Position numbers and translations under genes: made by a program. Shown here in pieces: positions 33,114 through 45,200 of a stretch of 64,000 nt of DNA. This DNA comes from Culex pipiens pallens (taxonomy: Eukaryota > Arthropoda > Insecta > Diptera > Culicidae). Below the pieces are notes generated by a model. The model was not told the DNA's origin. It did no database searches and saw only the letters and a program-made list of their open reading frames with translations. The stretch lies in the NCBI RefSeq assembly GCF_016801865.2, contig NC_068937.1:125026398-125090397 (forward strand), given 5' to 3'. Position 1 is the stretch's first letter; every line of letters begins with the position of its first letter.

Positions 33114-36100
33114 AAAAATTAAACTAGGATTGCCCACTAAGCATTGTGGGCAATCAACCAAATAGAAATTTACAAATTTGATCAACAAAATAGACAAAAT
33201 TCAGATGCGTTATGTTTATTTTCCCTAGGAAGTAATATGCATTCTAATTTCGAATAACTCAAAATATGCCAAGTGCACAGTTGCTTAAGAACAATACATT
33301 TTAAATTGTTGCTAAACTTTATGAATATGATTTTAGTATACATTAACAAGTTCAAATAGTAATTACCCTTGCGCACCAAGGTATAGTCCGTCGGAAAACT
33401 TTTGCAGCAGCTTCTCCCATCATCTGCTGTTCGGAGAATATTCTCCAATGGGAAACGTTTGTTTAATATTTATAGCTCGGTTTTGTTGGGGAATAATCGT
33501 CAGGAAAAAGAAAACTCCGTACCTTTCCTTTCCACAAGTGTGAAAAAAAATTACAATGATGGTGTGTGCGGTGATCATCACTCTACCACAATCAGACAGA
33601 TGAGTTGTGAGTAGTGAAGAGTTTAAGAAATGTTTCTTGACTTTAGAGCAACGATTTCGAATTACGTTTCCTAGCAGAACTGTTCCGTGCACTCGGCAAA
33701 ACTTTTCTAATGATTATTTTTCACCCGGAATCGATAGAGACAGCTGGGAAATTAAAAGTTCCTCTCAGAAAGGAATTCAATTTCATGATGGGGGTGAGGT
33801 TCGGAGAACAGTGCTGCCGTCTCTATTCGAAGAGAAACAGGAGAAACTTTTCCCCTTCGATTGTGTATGTGTGTGTATGTATCGAATGCAATAAAGCGGG
33901 CCAAATAATGTTCGCTCGATTCTCGGATTATCTCCAGCAGTAGTTGGCTTACCCAAGTTTGACTTTGCAGAAAAGCTTCAAACGAACTTGTACTTGTGTA
34001 TCTTTGCATATTGACGAAAGTTCTGGGGACCGAACGGATGTCGTCTTGAGATTTGGCCAGTGCAGGAGAATGCTTTACTTTTCAACCTCGAGATCACTTG
34101 TTCACCAACCTTGGTCGAAGTATCTGCCATCACTGCAGACTAAATGCAGGCGGAGTAGCAGGAATATGCTATGAATGCACTTCTACACACAAATACACAC
34201 TCACTCAAATTCACAACGGAAAAATATGCTGCGTTGTACTTACCCGTACACACAAGCAGCAAAAGTACGTATTGTGAAAACTGTAAGTGGAGGAAGAAGA
34301 CGAGAAGATGCTACTGCAAACAGGAAAATGGGGAAAATTTAATAAAAGAAAGCTCTGGGTGGCACAATCATGAACAAATACACGCTCCGAATGCACTCTG
34401 GTGAGTCCCAGTTCTTGAGAGAGAGAGAAAGAGCAAGTACACGAAAAGTTATTTGGGCGAGAAAGATGAATTGCGGAACCGGATTGACGACGTCGTCCTC
34501 GGGTGGTTCCTGCATTGATGAAGGATTAGTGGTGTGTTTGTCCAACAATTTATAAATCTTGAAAAAAAATCTTTTAAAAACCCCTTTATGATAATCAGCA
34601 TTTATTAGTTTTCCTAATATTACCAAAATTAAAAATAAAGTTGATGGAAATATTTTTTTAAATAGTTAATTTACTGGTAATCTATTGTTTCGAATAAATT
34701 ACAAAACTATTTTTTTTTATTTGATGCCAGCATTTTTCATCAACGTACGATAGATTTGAGCTCCCTGGAAACACTCCAATCGACTGAATTGAATTGAAGT
34801 GAAATCCTTGCAAATATTTTAAATTGTAAATTCAGGTGTATTTTGTATGGAATCATTTTAAGCAACTATGCGCTCTCTCGTTTATCTATGAGGAAAGAAG
34901 AAATATGGGGTTGGGTTAAAGTGTTGAACTCCAAACTGCTGATTGAATTGAGAAAAAATGATACGTACACCCACAGGTAAAAATGTATCAAAATATGTCA
35001 TAGTGGATTTGCTTTAAAAAATGTTACCTTTCATAACAGATTTTGCACCAAGCTGCCCGTGTGTTTGGGTGTAATAATAATAGTCACGAAAACTGAAATA
35101 ATGTGGTACAAATGGTAACCTCATCTGAGGTTTACTTTACAGAATACAAAATCTCATAAAAAAGAAGTAACTTAATCCAAACTCCCAACAGTCAACAATC
35201 CATTTCGGTTAGTCCTCCTTGATCTGGACCCCCAGCCAGCTTCTCACCCTTCGTTCTTTTTTGCATACAATCTTGTTTACACAACGTCAGTACTACTTGC
35301 TGCATTTGATGTGAATTTGTGTACTCTGTAAGCTTTTCTTTTAGCCAAATCAAATTGGGATTAAGGGGTACCATTGCGAAATCCTTATGGCTTTTCGTTT
35401 GCATCTCGTCTCTTGTTGTCAATATGGTAGAGCTCTTCGAATCAAGAATTGTGTAATGGAAGCATATGTGTGTGTGTGCAAGTTTGTGTGTAACAACCAT
35501 AGCCGAGTCACCTCAGTCAGGTTTTGTGATGGAATTGTGTTTGCTTAAGGCAAAAAAATGAACCTTTCGGTCCGTCTATACAGAGAATTTGGTAGATTGC
35601 AAAAGGTGAACTCTTTGGCTTTAGGACTACCGCTACAAATGCTGTTTGCACACAAACAGTCACCCACGTATACAAACATACGAACATACAATTGACGAAC
35701 AAGCACACTCACTCGCAGTCGTTTGAAGCTGTCTAAGTAAAATTACTTTCACATGATTCGACAGTGACCTTATTTCGAAAACACACATTTGAAAATCCAA
35801 TATTGTTTTCCATTCACTTGTAACGACATGTTTAATCAAACATAGTAACGAATCTGAATATTATTGATAAAATATTATATTAAAAATACTGCAGTTTTTT
35901 TAACAGTGCCAAAATAAATACGAGTTTGAGTGGGATTAGAGTAGCGAGATTGATTTCAGAGGTAAAATGCTGCTGACTGTGACAAGTCCAACTCCTTTCA
36001 ATTTGAGTCCGTTTGTGTCAACAAAGTTGTAGCTGCTACGAGAAGGTCGGCGTTTCCAGCGGTAATTGAATGTTCTCCAAGGAAAACGAACCCGTCAAAG

Positions 36101-37767
36101 GGAGTGAAAGGTTGATATGAGTGTGGGTGGTAGTGTTCTACAGGACTTGCACGAAGAGCGTTAAATCAAAGGATTTAACGCTTGGTATGGTGAGTTTACC
36201 TGAAATTGGATCAGTGAAGGTTTCCAAGAAAGTTGTGAATTTAATCTGGGCAATTTTCCACTTTAACATAATCACCGCAAATTGATTCTTAGTAGTACCG
36301 GGTCGGAAATTACAACCAGATGGTTAAACGACGAAAAAAGGGAAACTCCTATTTGATGGAATCATTCTAGATATAGAAAATAGAGAAATTAAATCGATTT
36401 GAAACCCGTTTTTTGTGATTTTAGAAATCTGTTTTCAGAAAATGTTACATCTAAATTAAAAGTAAATGTAAAACCTTGGCGAGAACAAAAAAAGACCTGC
36501 AACATTTTCAAAGAAGTCAACGCCATTCAAAAAACAACAAAGCTCCATCAAAATTAACATTTCCGCCATTCCACTGACTTAATTCAAAGAAAAGCCACTC
36601 AGAAGTCGTACCTTCGTCGTAGCTTTGCAGTCAAAGGTACCCGGGTCCAGATTTTCCAGAGCCATGAGAGGGCATCAAAATTTCACCTCCCGAACCCAGC
36701 GCAACGGGGCGAACTCTTGTCAACTCGTTGTCGCTTCTCGTCATCTTTGTGTCACCGATCTTCCTTTTCTTGGCCATTTTCAACACTTCTCTCGGCTGGC
36801 AATCCAGCCGGAACACCCCTAACCCCTTAACTTTGTTTTGGTGAGTTCTCTGGCCAGGGATGTGAACAATTTTATTTTTTTTTTGCTTTTTTTAATTAAG
36901 TTTTTTATCCATCATTGCACAATTTCCTTGATTTCTGCATTTATTTCAACTTCAATATTTTTGAACTTTAACTGTTAATGTTTTTATTAATAAATTTGAT
37001 GATTGCTATTTGTCAGCGATTGGAAAATCTTCATCATAAGAGTTTCACTGATAAATCACAGTGTGAGAATCAAAAAGGACTGATTTTTTTCTTTAGCAAT
37101 ATTTATTTCTACGATACGATAAGGCTTACAGTATGTAATGTGATATAAACATATTTTGGCCTAGTGCTAGGGCACATAACTGGGGAATTTATGAAATTCT
37201 TAGAATTCAGAAAATACATTTTGCATCGTAATTCACCTCGCTGAGTTTAAAAAAAATCGCTATAGTTAAGAAAGATCATTTTCCAATTTTATTGCTCATT
37301 ATACTAATATACTTTTAAAAAGATATTGATTTTTTTTTCGTTTTCAATTTACTTATGAACGTTTTTAGTACCATCCCTGTTTCCTAGCCCGTCGTGCGAC
37401 ACAAATTATTCAAATTCACCCCGCGGGTCTCCGTGGTTCCGTGGGCTCATTCTGGGCCATGTTCCTCGTTAGTGACGAGCGCGCCCCTTCACCTTCGTCT
37501 GCACGGTTCCAGATCTTAAAACGTACGCCAACCGAAAGGAGTGAAAAAGTTTAAATTAAATTGGAACTCTGTCAACATTTTCATCAGTGTCTGGCCCGCG
37601 ACGACGACGTACCTACTACAAGGAAAAATTGAGAGAATGCGAATTTTCCTTATTTTTTCTGCTGACTCAAGAGACTGAATTCGAGTAAAAGTGGCATAAC
37701 GAGAACTGGAACGAGACGATCGCTGCCCACAAATATAGTGCTCGAACATGCTACCGGAAATTATGAC
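33114..37767. other. intergenic, no gene supported
   Basis: 4.6 kb with many short overlapping frames (60-102 residues) but no domain, RNA gene or transposon terminus that I recognise. A purine-rich agagagagaaagagc tract lies at about 34418. A 10-bp perfect stem is listed separately at 36158. Confidence 0.4.
36158..36181. repeat. 10-bp perfect inverted repeat
   Basis: GCGTTAAATC and GATTTAACGC separated by the 4-base loop AAAG. Isolated, with no surrounding element termini. It may be a protein-binding palindrome or chance. Confidence 0.6.
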
Positions 37768-38637
37768 ATAGTAGTTTATGCAACAAGTTGCAAAAAAAGG
37801 ATTTTTTCAGCACGAGTCGTACATTTATCCAACGAGGTTCACCGAGTTGGATAAATACGAAGAGTGCTGAAAAAATCAAGTTTTGCAACGAGTTCCATAC
37901 AACATTTTTTGCAATTCCGAAAAAACACCCATTGAGTGAAATTTGAGGTCAAATTTTCATGTATTTTGTCAATAAATCGTTTAAATAAAAAAAAAATGTT
38001 GAAAAGTGTTACTTTTCGAAACAAGTGCTGAAAAGTTGAACTTTTCAGCACCCATTTCAGTGCTGAAAAGTAGAACTTTTCAGCATTTGTTTTGAAAAGT
38101 GTTGCTATTCGATTCTGTTATTTTTGGTACAGAAAAGTAGGCTATTTCGTCGTTCAAGAATGACAGGAAAAGTAAGTAGTTTCACGACGGAATTGCAAAA
38201 AACCCTTTTTGCAATTCCGTCGTGAAACTACTTACTTTTCCTGCCATTCTTGAGCGACGAAATAGCCTACTTTTCTGTACAAAAAATAACAGAATCGAAT
38301 AGCAACACTTTTCAAAATAAATGCTGAAAAGTTCTACTTTTCAGCACTGAAATGGGTGCTGAAAAGTTGAACTTTTCAGTACTTGTTTCGAAAAGTAACA
38401 CTTTTCAACACTTTTTTGATTCAAACGATTTATTGACAAAATACATGAAAATTTGACTTAAAATTTCACTCAATGGATGTTTCTCGGAATTGCAAAAAAT
38501 GTTGTATGGTACTCGTTGCAAAACTTGATTTTTTCAGCACTCGTCGTATTTATCCAACTCGGTGAACCTCGTTGGATAAATATACGACTCGTGCTGAAAA
38601 AATCCTATTTTTGCAACTTGTTGCATAAACTACTATT
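37768..38637. repeat. 870-bp palindrome made of two head-to-head family A units
   Basis: A plus-orientation unit (37768 to about 38203) abuts a minus-orientation unit (about 38204-38637) at gcaaaaaacccttttttgc. Both outer ends read tagtagtttatgcaacaag (second one inverted). The arms are highly similar over about 430 bp, differing by scattered substitutions and small indels. The whole could fold into a giant cruciform or hairpin. It is either the complete form of a TIR transposon of which solo units are halves, or an inverted duplication of one unit. Confidence 0.8.
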
Positions 38638-39223
38638 TCCGGTTTGTTTCGTGGGTGCTTTTTAGTTTTTTTTTGTTGTTATCTATATTAAAATTTTGTT
38701 ATCATTAGAATTCGAGAAAAATGCAAAATATCTTATCTCACTTGATAATAGTTGGAAGAAAAATAGTGTGAATTCAAATTTTAATTCATACTTTCTTCAG
38801 ATTAAATACAATCAAAACTGTGAATACTAAGAAACGTGTTGCAAAACTCAACCAATTGAACAACGTTCGTTCAGCACAAATCTGGTCTGTGCTCGCTTTT
38901 GAAAGCACTCAGAATGGCAAAAGTTTGCGTATTATTCAAATTTGACGAGACAAAATTATAATGGTGCAGTGAATGGTGACATTGCATTCGCAAAGACTTT
39001 TTTTCCTGTCGTTTTGAATTTTCACCGATTGCATTTTGGTGAATTTGACTTACCAGATCCTTTTCAGTGCAGAATCAGAATCGACAATTTTACAACGTCC
39101 TTTCCTATCTTTCTTGATATTCTCTTTCAGTATCATCATCAAGTCGTCGTAGTAAATGCTACAAAAATAGTACAAAAACTTCAAAGACGAATCATCTCCC
39201 TCGGTTGGACGAAAGGGGCAGCC
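38638..39223 (+). other. upstream flank of the LRR gene
   Basis: Between the palindrome and the LRR start codon. It should contain the promoter or a 5' leader, but I see no convincing TATA box/initiator pair. A frame open through 38942-39223 continues into the ATG used and lacks any signal-like start of its own. Confidence 0.4.
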
Positions 39224-42200
39224 ATGAATGTCGTCTGGCGGATATTGTTCTACATCGGAGTCCTGTGGCGATTTTACGGCTGTCGGCACTTTATCGTCGA
39301 GGCGGCCTGCCCTAAAGGGTGTCTGTGCCTGTCGCCGGCTCAGGTAAGAACTTTTTAGTTGTTATTATTGATTAGACTTTCGATGAGATAAGTCGAAATA
39401 CTACAATTTAAGACAGTAAGAATTTCAGCATGATTTTCTCTATAGTCTCAATAACGAATCTATTGAGCCTAAAAACAAAGTTGCTGATTTCATTTCGTAT
39501 CGAATGACGCAAAAATCGTACTTTTCCTCTTTCGAGAAAGAGTTCCTTCAAATGTCACGTAGCAGAAAGGGCGTATAACTAAGCCGACAGTCCCCTTCCC
39601 CCCCTTAATTCGTCGTGATCGTGCTTTCTTGTTGCACATTGAATTAAGGACGCCATTTTGCGAAGCTTTCAATGCCTCACCTGTTGTCCTTAACAGTTCC
39701 CAAAACTAGATTTCAATCCTGAGATAATTCACAAAAATCGAAAAAAAAACTCCGTGCATTGTTTTTACAATTCAAATGAAAGAAGTTTCGATCAAATCGT
39801 GATATCCTGACACACCCAGAGAATTGCTGTAAGTGCGTCAACTGACCTAAAGGATTTCAGGTCAGAACGTTTGACACACGTACATGCCCGACTACTGTAA
39901 ACATTTGTAATTATAACTCGGGACTCCGGCAACCAATTTCAACATAACATTAACAGAATGGTGAGCCAAACAAAACGTGTTTGATATTGTTTACATTGCG
40001 CGATATATTTTTTGTTTATTCAAGGTCAAACATTAAAACGCGATTTAATCGGAAGGTCAAAAATCGACGTGTGACAAGATAGCACGATAGCGTCGAATTG
40101 TGAAATTTCAACGTCACAAGTTACTCTTTTTAGCTAAGAAGTCATGATCATGCTAGAACATATTTGAAGTTTTAAGCATGATTGAGCCAGTTTAAAATAT
40201 GTTGAATGTTTGTGCAAAAGGTTTATTCCTTTTTTCATCGGTGAGAGTCGAGGGACTTAAACTTCAAAAATTTGCGACGACCATATTATATTACAAGTTT
40301 GTATAATTGTTTTATTATAAACAGTAAACATGACTAATCCAAAAAATATACTTATCGCTATTGTAATTCGTGGCATTCAAACAACTATTGCAAAAATATG
40401 CAACCACCACCAAAATTCCCAAATGATTAAGGCTCGATGTCACCTAAATAATCTTTCCCGTCTATTTGTCCAAACGATGAAGTAACTGCAAAAACCGAAA
40501 CATGAACCACCTTACCGTGGCCTTCTCATTTATTCCCAACTGAGTCATCGGACGTCGTCGTCCCTGATGGTGGCATAATACGTACCAAACACCACCTCTA
40601 CGGTGGACAGGGTGGAGACTCAACCAATTTTTAGCGACTACGCTGACCAGGTCCAGATGACCACGGCGGCTGGGACAATTTTTCCCGCCCTTTTTTTTAC
40701 TTCCCTTGCTCCATTGAGAGGATAGATGCAAAAAGGGAGATCATCCGACAAATCTCAGTCTTTTGTAGGGTTTGCAAAAAAAAAAACAAAGTTAGCTTTT
40801 GTTAAACCATCTAGCAGTGCAAACTGAATCCTTTGAACCAAAAATCATCAATTTCCAAAGTGTTCTCGAAAGAAAAGTTATCTCCTTTAGCAGATCATGC
40901 AAGCAAAAATCTCCAGTTTAGGCCGCTTTCCCAGTAGACTTTGCCGTTTTGGGATTTTTGTTTTTTTTTCTGCTTTCCCAACTTATGATGGTTACGTCGC
41001 TGCGGTAGGCCTCTCGGAACACCTTCGGAACCCGACGTGAGGTGACGCTGTAGCAGAGCTTGAATCTCTTTGGGGACCACTTTTTCCCCGGCCCCGGTGC
41101 TGCCAGTTTTTATGGAAAAGATGTGTTTCCACTTACCAGATCCGGTGGCACCGAGCACAAACCAGAGGAAATGATGTGAGAGTGTGCGTACTGGTTAGGG
41201 GAGAGCGTTAATTTTTAAAATGCTCAAGAAAACAAAAACCTTGTAAATTTTCAAAAAAGCACAAAATTTTAAATTGACTGTATTGAAATAAGATAGCTAA
41301 AAAAATACATCATGTGCAGTCTTGAGAAGAGATTTTCAATCACTTTATACGAAGAAAACTAACTCAATTCTCCTTTGTGATTAGTGTCTTCCTCACTCCT
41401 TCTTAAAGATCCTCATAGATCATTACAATTTCAGACTATGAGATTTGGCATCAAAAAAGTACATAAGTATCACTTAAGTGGCCAAAACTTGAGACAGGGT
41501 TGCCAGATCATCAAAGTTCCGGATCTCATATATATATATATGCATAAGTAAGATCCGGAACCGGAGAAATTTGTTCAGTTTCAATTCCGAGTCCGACAGG
41601 TATACATGTAGATGGGTCTCTGCTTTTCATAAAAAAAACTCAATTTTCAATGCAGGATCAGTGAGGATAGCAAAATTTACATGACCCAAAATCCGATCGA
41701 ATTTACCCGTAAAAAAGAATATTTAATTCCTGAGTCAACAACAGATATTGGTGAACCTCCCCTATCACACACGACCAAAACCAAACATTTTTTGCTCACT
41801 TTCTTCAGGATCATACGTTTGCAATTTTCCTAAAGAGTAGAGCCTCTTGGTTGCGTTGGTGTATTGTTCTAAAGTGAGACGACTTTTTCCACTCGGTAAA
41901 AGGGTTGTGGGATTTTCTTTTTGCGTAACGGTAAGCTTGCACCGAATGAGATTTTACCTTCCTTTTAAAAATGATCCAATATGAAGACAGGACATCAGTG
42001 TATCCTGTGCACATCAAATATTGATGGACGAACGGATGGACGATGGGCAAAAACCTTCGTTTTTGTCATAGTGTTTCGGGTAAAAACATGGAAAGTAGAA
42101 AGTCTTTAAGGAGGTTCTATTCAAGAAATCTTACAAACGTTCCTTAATCAAAGCTTCTCAAATCTCAAAGTTGTTAAGAAAATCTATAAAAGCATTTTAA

Positions 42201-45200
42201 TGTTACGGTGCATTTTACAAAAGTAAAATGAAAATACTCAACAAAAGAGGTGATACCTATTGAACCGGAAAATTTAAATATCATCATTATAACCAGTAAA
42301 AATTGATATCAATAAACGCTTTGCTTCTTTTCCCCTCATAATTGGCTCTATTTTACCATGATTGATTCCACCCCAAACCATTTCATCGCACCATTTTCTT
42401 CCAGCGAACCGGTAGTCGATTCCAATACCTCTTTCGGTCACGCTTGATTGGCCGGTATTCTAATTCTGCCACATCCAATCAGCATCGATTTCAGGGCGAA
42501 GAAATTTACATTTATTGGACACCACCGACCGTGCATCGTCGAGCTGTCCAGCAAAGCTGTTCAAGCTCCATAAAATCTAAGTAAGTCCCAAAAAAGCTAC
42601 CCCAATCCCTCTCTCAAGGTCAATCCGTCCTAGATTTGGGGCCGGATTAATCCTAAACTCCAGTCCATCAGACCGGACCAATTTCTCCACTTTCCGAAAG
42701 AGAGTCGTCTCATAACGTATGTCCAACCAAGCTCAACCCTTTTCCGAAGATTTTTTCACAGCAATTTTTTCCCTCTTTTGCCCTCATACATAACCTAAAA
42801 AGAAGCGATTTGCTGAAATTGGAAAACTTTTCACACAAAGCCCCTTCGGCGTTCACTCTAGGCCGCCCCACTTCCCCCCAAAGTTTGTTGATCCTCCGGA
42901 CAACAACAGATGTCATAATTTGAAATGTTGATTCGGGCGTCGGACCTTGGGTCCCTCCACCAAAACCCCATAATGAACGGACACCGGAAGTAAGGTATGG
43001 GAGAGGGAAGGGATAAGGGAGGTCCATTCTGGAAAATTTACTCCCCAAAAAAGAGCCTACTCTGGTCGAGCGGAATTAGGCAGACGGTTAAACCCTTTTT
43101 TAGGGGGCGCCTCCCCCTCTCGAGCAGGGAAACCATTCCGGCAAAGGTCCCACAGTAAGTCCCATCAAAGTGGCATACCAAATGTGTTTTGCCTTCATCC
43201 ATCTCGAGACCGAGAGGCACCGCACTGTCGAGAGGCACCGGGGAATGAGAAAAAGGTGGGAAAAGTTGAGTTGGTTGCGCACGAAAAAAGTTGGCTAAGA
43301 TAAATTTAGAAGAATGTTTTTAAGAACAACTTCCAAAAAACTATTACCTAAAGTTTGTTAAAGCCAAAGTTTATGCATTTTTTAACTTTATATATAAAGC
43401 TAAAATTTAGCACTTTTCAAACATGGTCCGCAAAAAATTACATCTGAATTTTTTGTTCTGAATTGAAAATGATTGCAATTTCCAACCAAATTGTAATTTA
43501 TCAAAAAAAAATACGTTAAATTTTATCGTGTCCACTTTCTTCCCGTCCCAGACCACAGTGAGTAACGCTGGTACTAAAACTCAGGATAGAAGCCACCAGC
43601 AGCAGCAGCTCACACTTTTTCCGGGACACCCGCAGCCTGAATGGAGAAGGAAGGAAGAAATTCACCTCATAAAGGCGATAAAAAGGCTATCCGATTTAGC
43701 TCCGGCTCATTTATTATTCAGGGCAAAATAACGATACTGCCACCCACTTGCGATGGGGCTTCTTTTTTGGCATTTCCTCGTGGGGATTTTTCACCTGTGG
43801 GTGCTTAACATCGACGTCGCGACGCCTTCCCTTCACGTGTTGTGCTCGGTCGCGTGGCATTTGATCGGATGATCTTCTGCTCCGGGGGGTAATGAAGCAA
43901 GTGGCATATCGTCATTTCGTGGATTGGTTTTGGAAAGGTACTGGAAATTGTGTGAAATTCTAGTCCTGAAAATTGGATGCCCATTTTGGGTAAGTGGCGC
44001 AAGTCCTGGTTGAAGTTCAATGGGTGCCTTGGGAAGGTCTTTGTTTGAATCATAAAAATATTTATTTGTAGGGTGATTGTGTTTCATTGTCCTAGTTTAA
44101 ACTGTTTTGAAACTTAAAAATATGGTTTTAATTTTTTATTTTTTTTATATCTTTTTAATGGTGAAAAACATTAAAAGCAACTGATTTTTCTAAAAATGTC
44201 AATTAAGAAAATTTTAATAATCTTTAAATAGCTAAAACACAAATCGTATTTCTTCTCCTCCCCCAGGTGATGTGCAACAGTGGTGAACTGCGAGAAATAC
44301 CCCTCAAAAACATGCCCCTCACAGTAGAAACTCTAGCCCTGCAGAAGAACATCTTCCCGGTGATCAAGAGTGACGCTTTCCTGGGCCTGAAAGCTCTCCG
44401 AAAGCTGTCCCTCGATCGGAACAACATCACCACCATCAAACCGTTTGCGTTCCGTGGGCTTCCCCGGCTGCGGGACCTCTCGATCCAGCACACCCCGCTG
44501 GCCGTCGTGGCGTCGTTTGCCTTCGCCGGCCTCCAGAACGTGTCGCAGATTTCGCTGTGCCACAACAAAATTCTTCGCATCGAAGCGTACGCGTTCGCCG
44601 GTTCCGCCGGCATCCGGTTGCTCAATCTGGCGGACAATCCGACCGTGCTGGTCGAGACGAACGCGTTCTCCAGCCTCAGCTCCGTGGACCGGTTGATACT
44701 GCCCTCGGGGATCCGGAACATCTCGCAGGACGCGTTCTTCGCGCTTGATATGGTAGGTGAATTTAACCTTTGTTTATTTTTTTTATTTTCTCAATTTAGA
44801 AACAACATTTGTTAAACAAAATATGCACAATAAAACATTTTGAAAGTATTTAAAAAAACGTCTGCCTCATATTTCAGAACATCATAATTCAGAGCACTTA
44901 TGTGCTTACAACTTATGATAGGGTTGTCAGATCTTCAATCTATTGTAAGGTCTTTTGATTACATCCCGCATAAAAAAGTACCATATAAAAACTTTTTTTC
45001 ATATGGTAATTGAACTTTAAACTATATTGTTACTACCATTTCCAAAAATGTTTGACTACTATTTTAAAAATGGTATTGATATGGTTGGCATGAATTTTTA
45101 CTATCTCACAAATGGTTTAACCATCTGGCATAAGGGTGGTTAGCAATGGTAACCTTAAAAAACTCAGTACTATTTTCGTCAAAAAACTGTTTGTTGTATG

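Noticed and set aside
44224..44721. 165-residue minus-strand open frame over LRR exon 2
   Set aside because: Antisense shadow of the LRR exon, rich in Arg/Ser from complementing Leu-rich codons.
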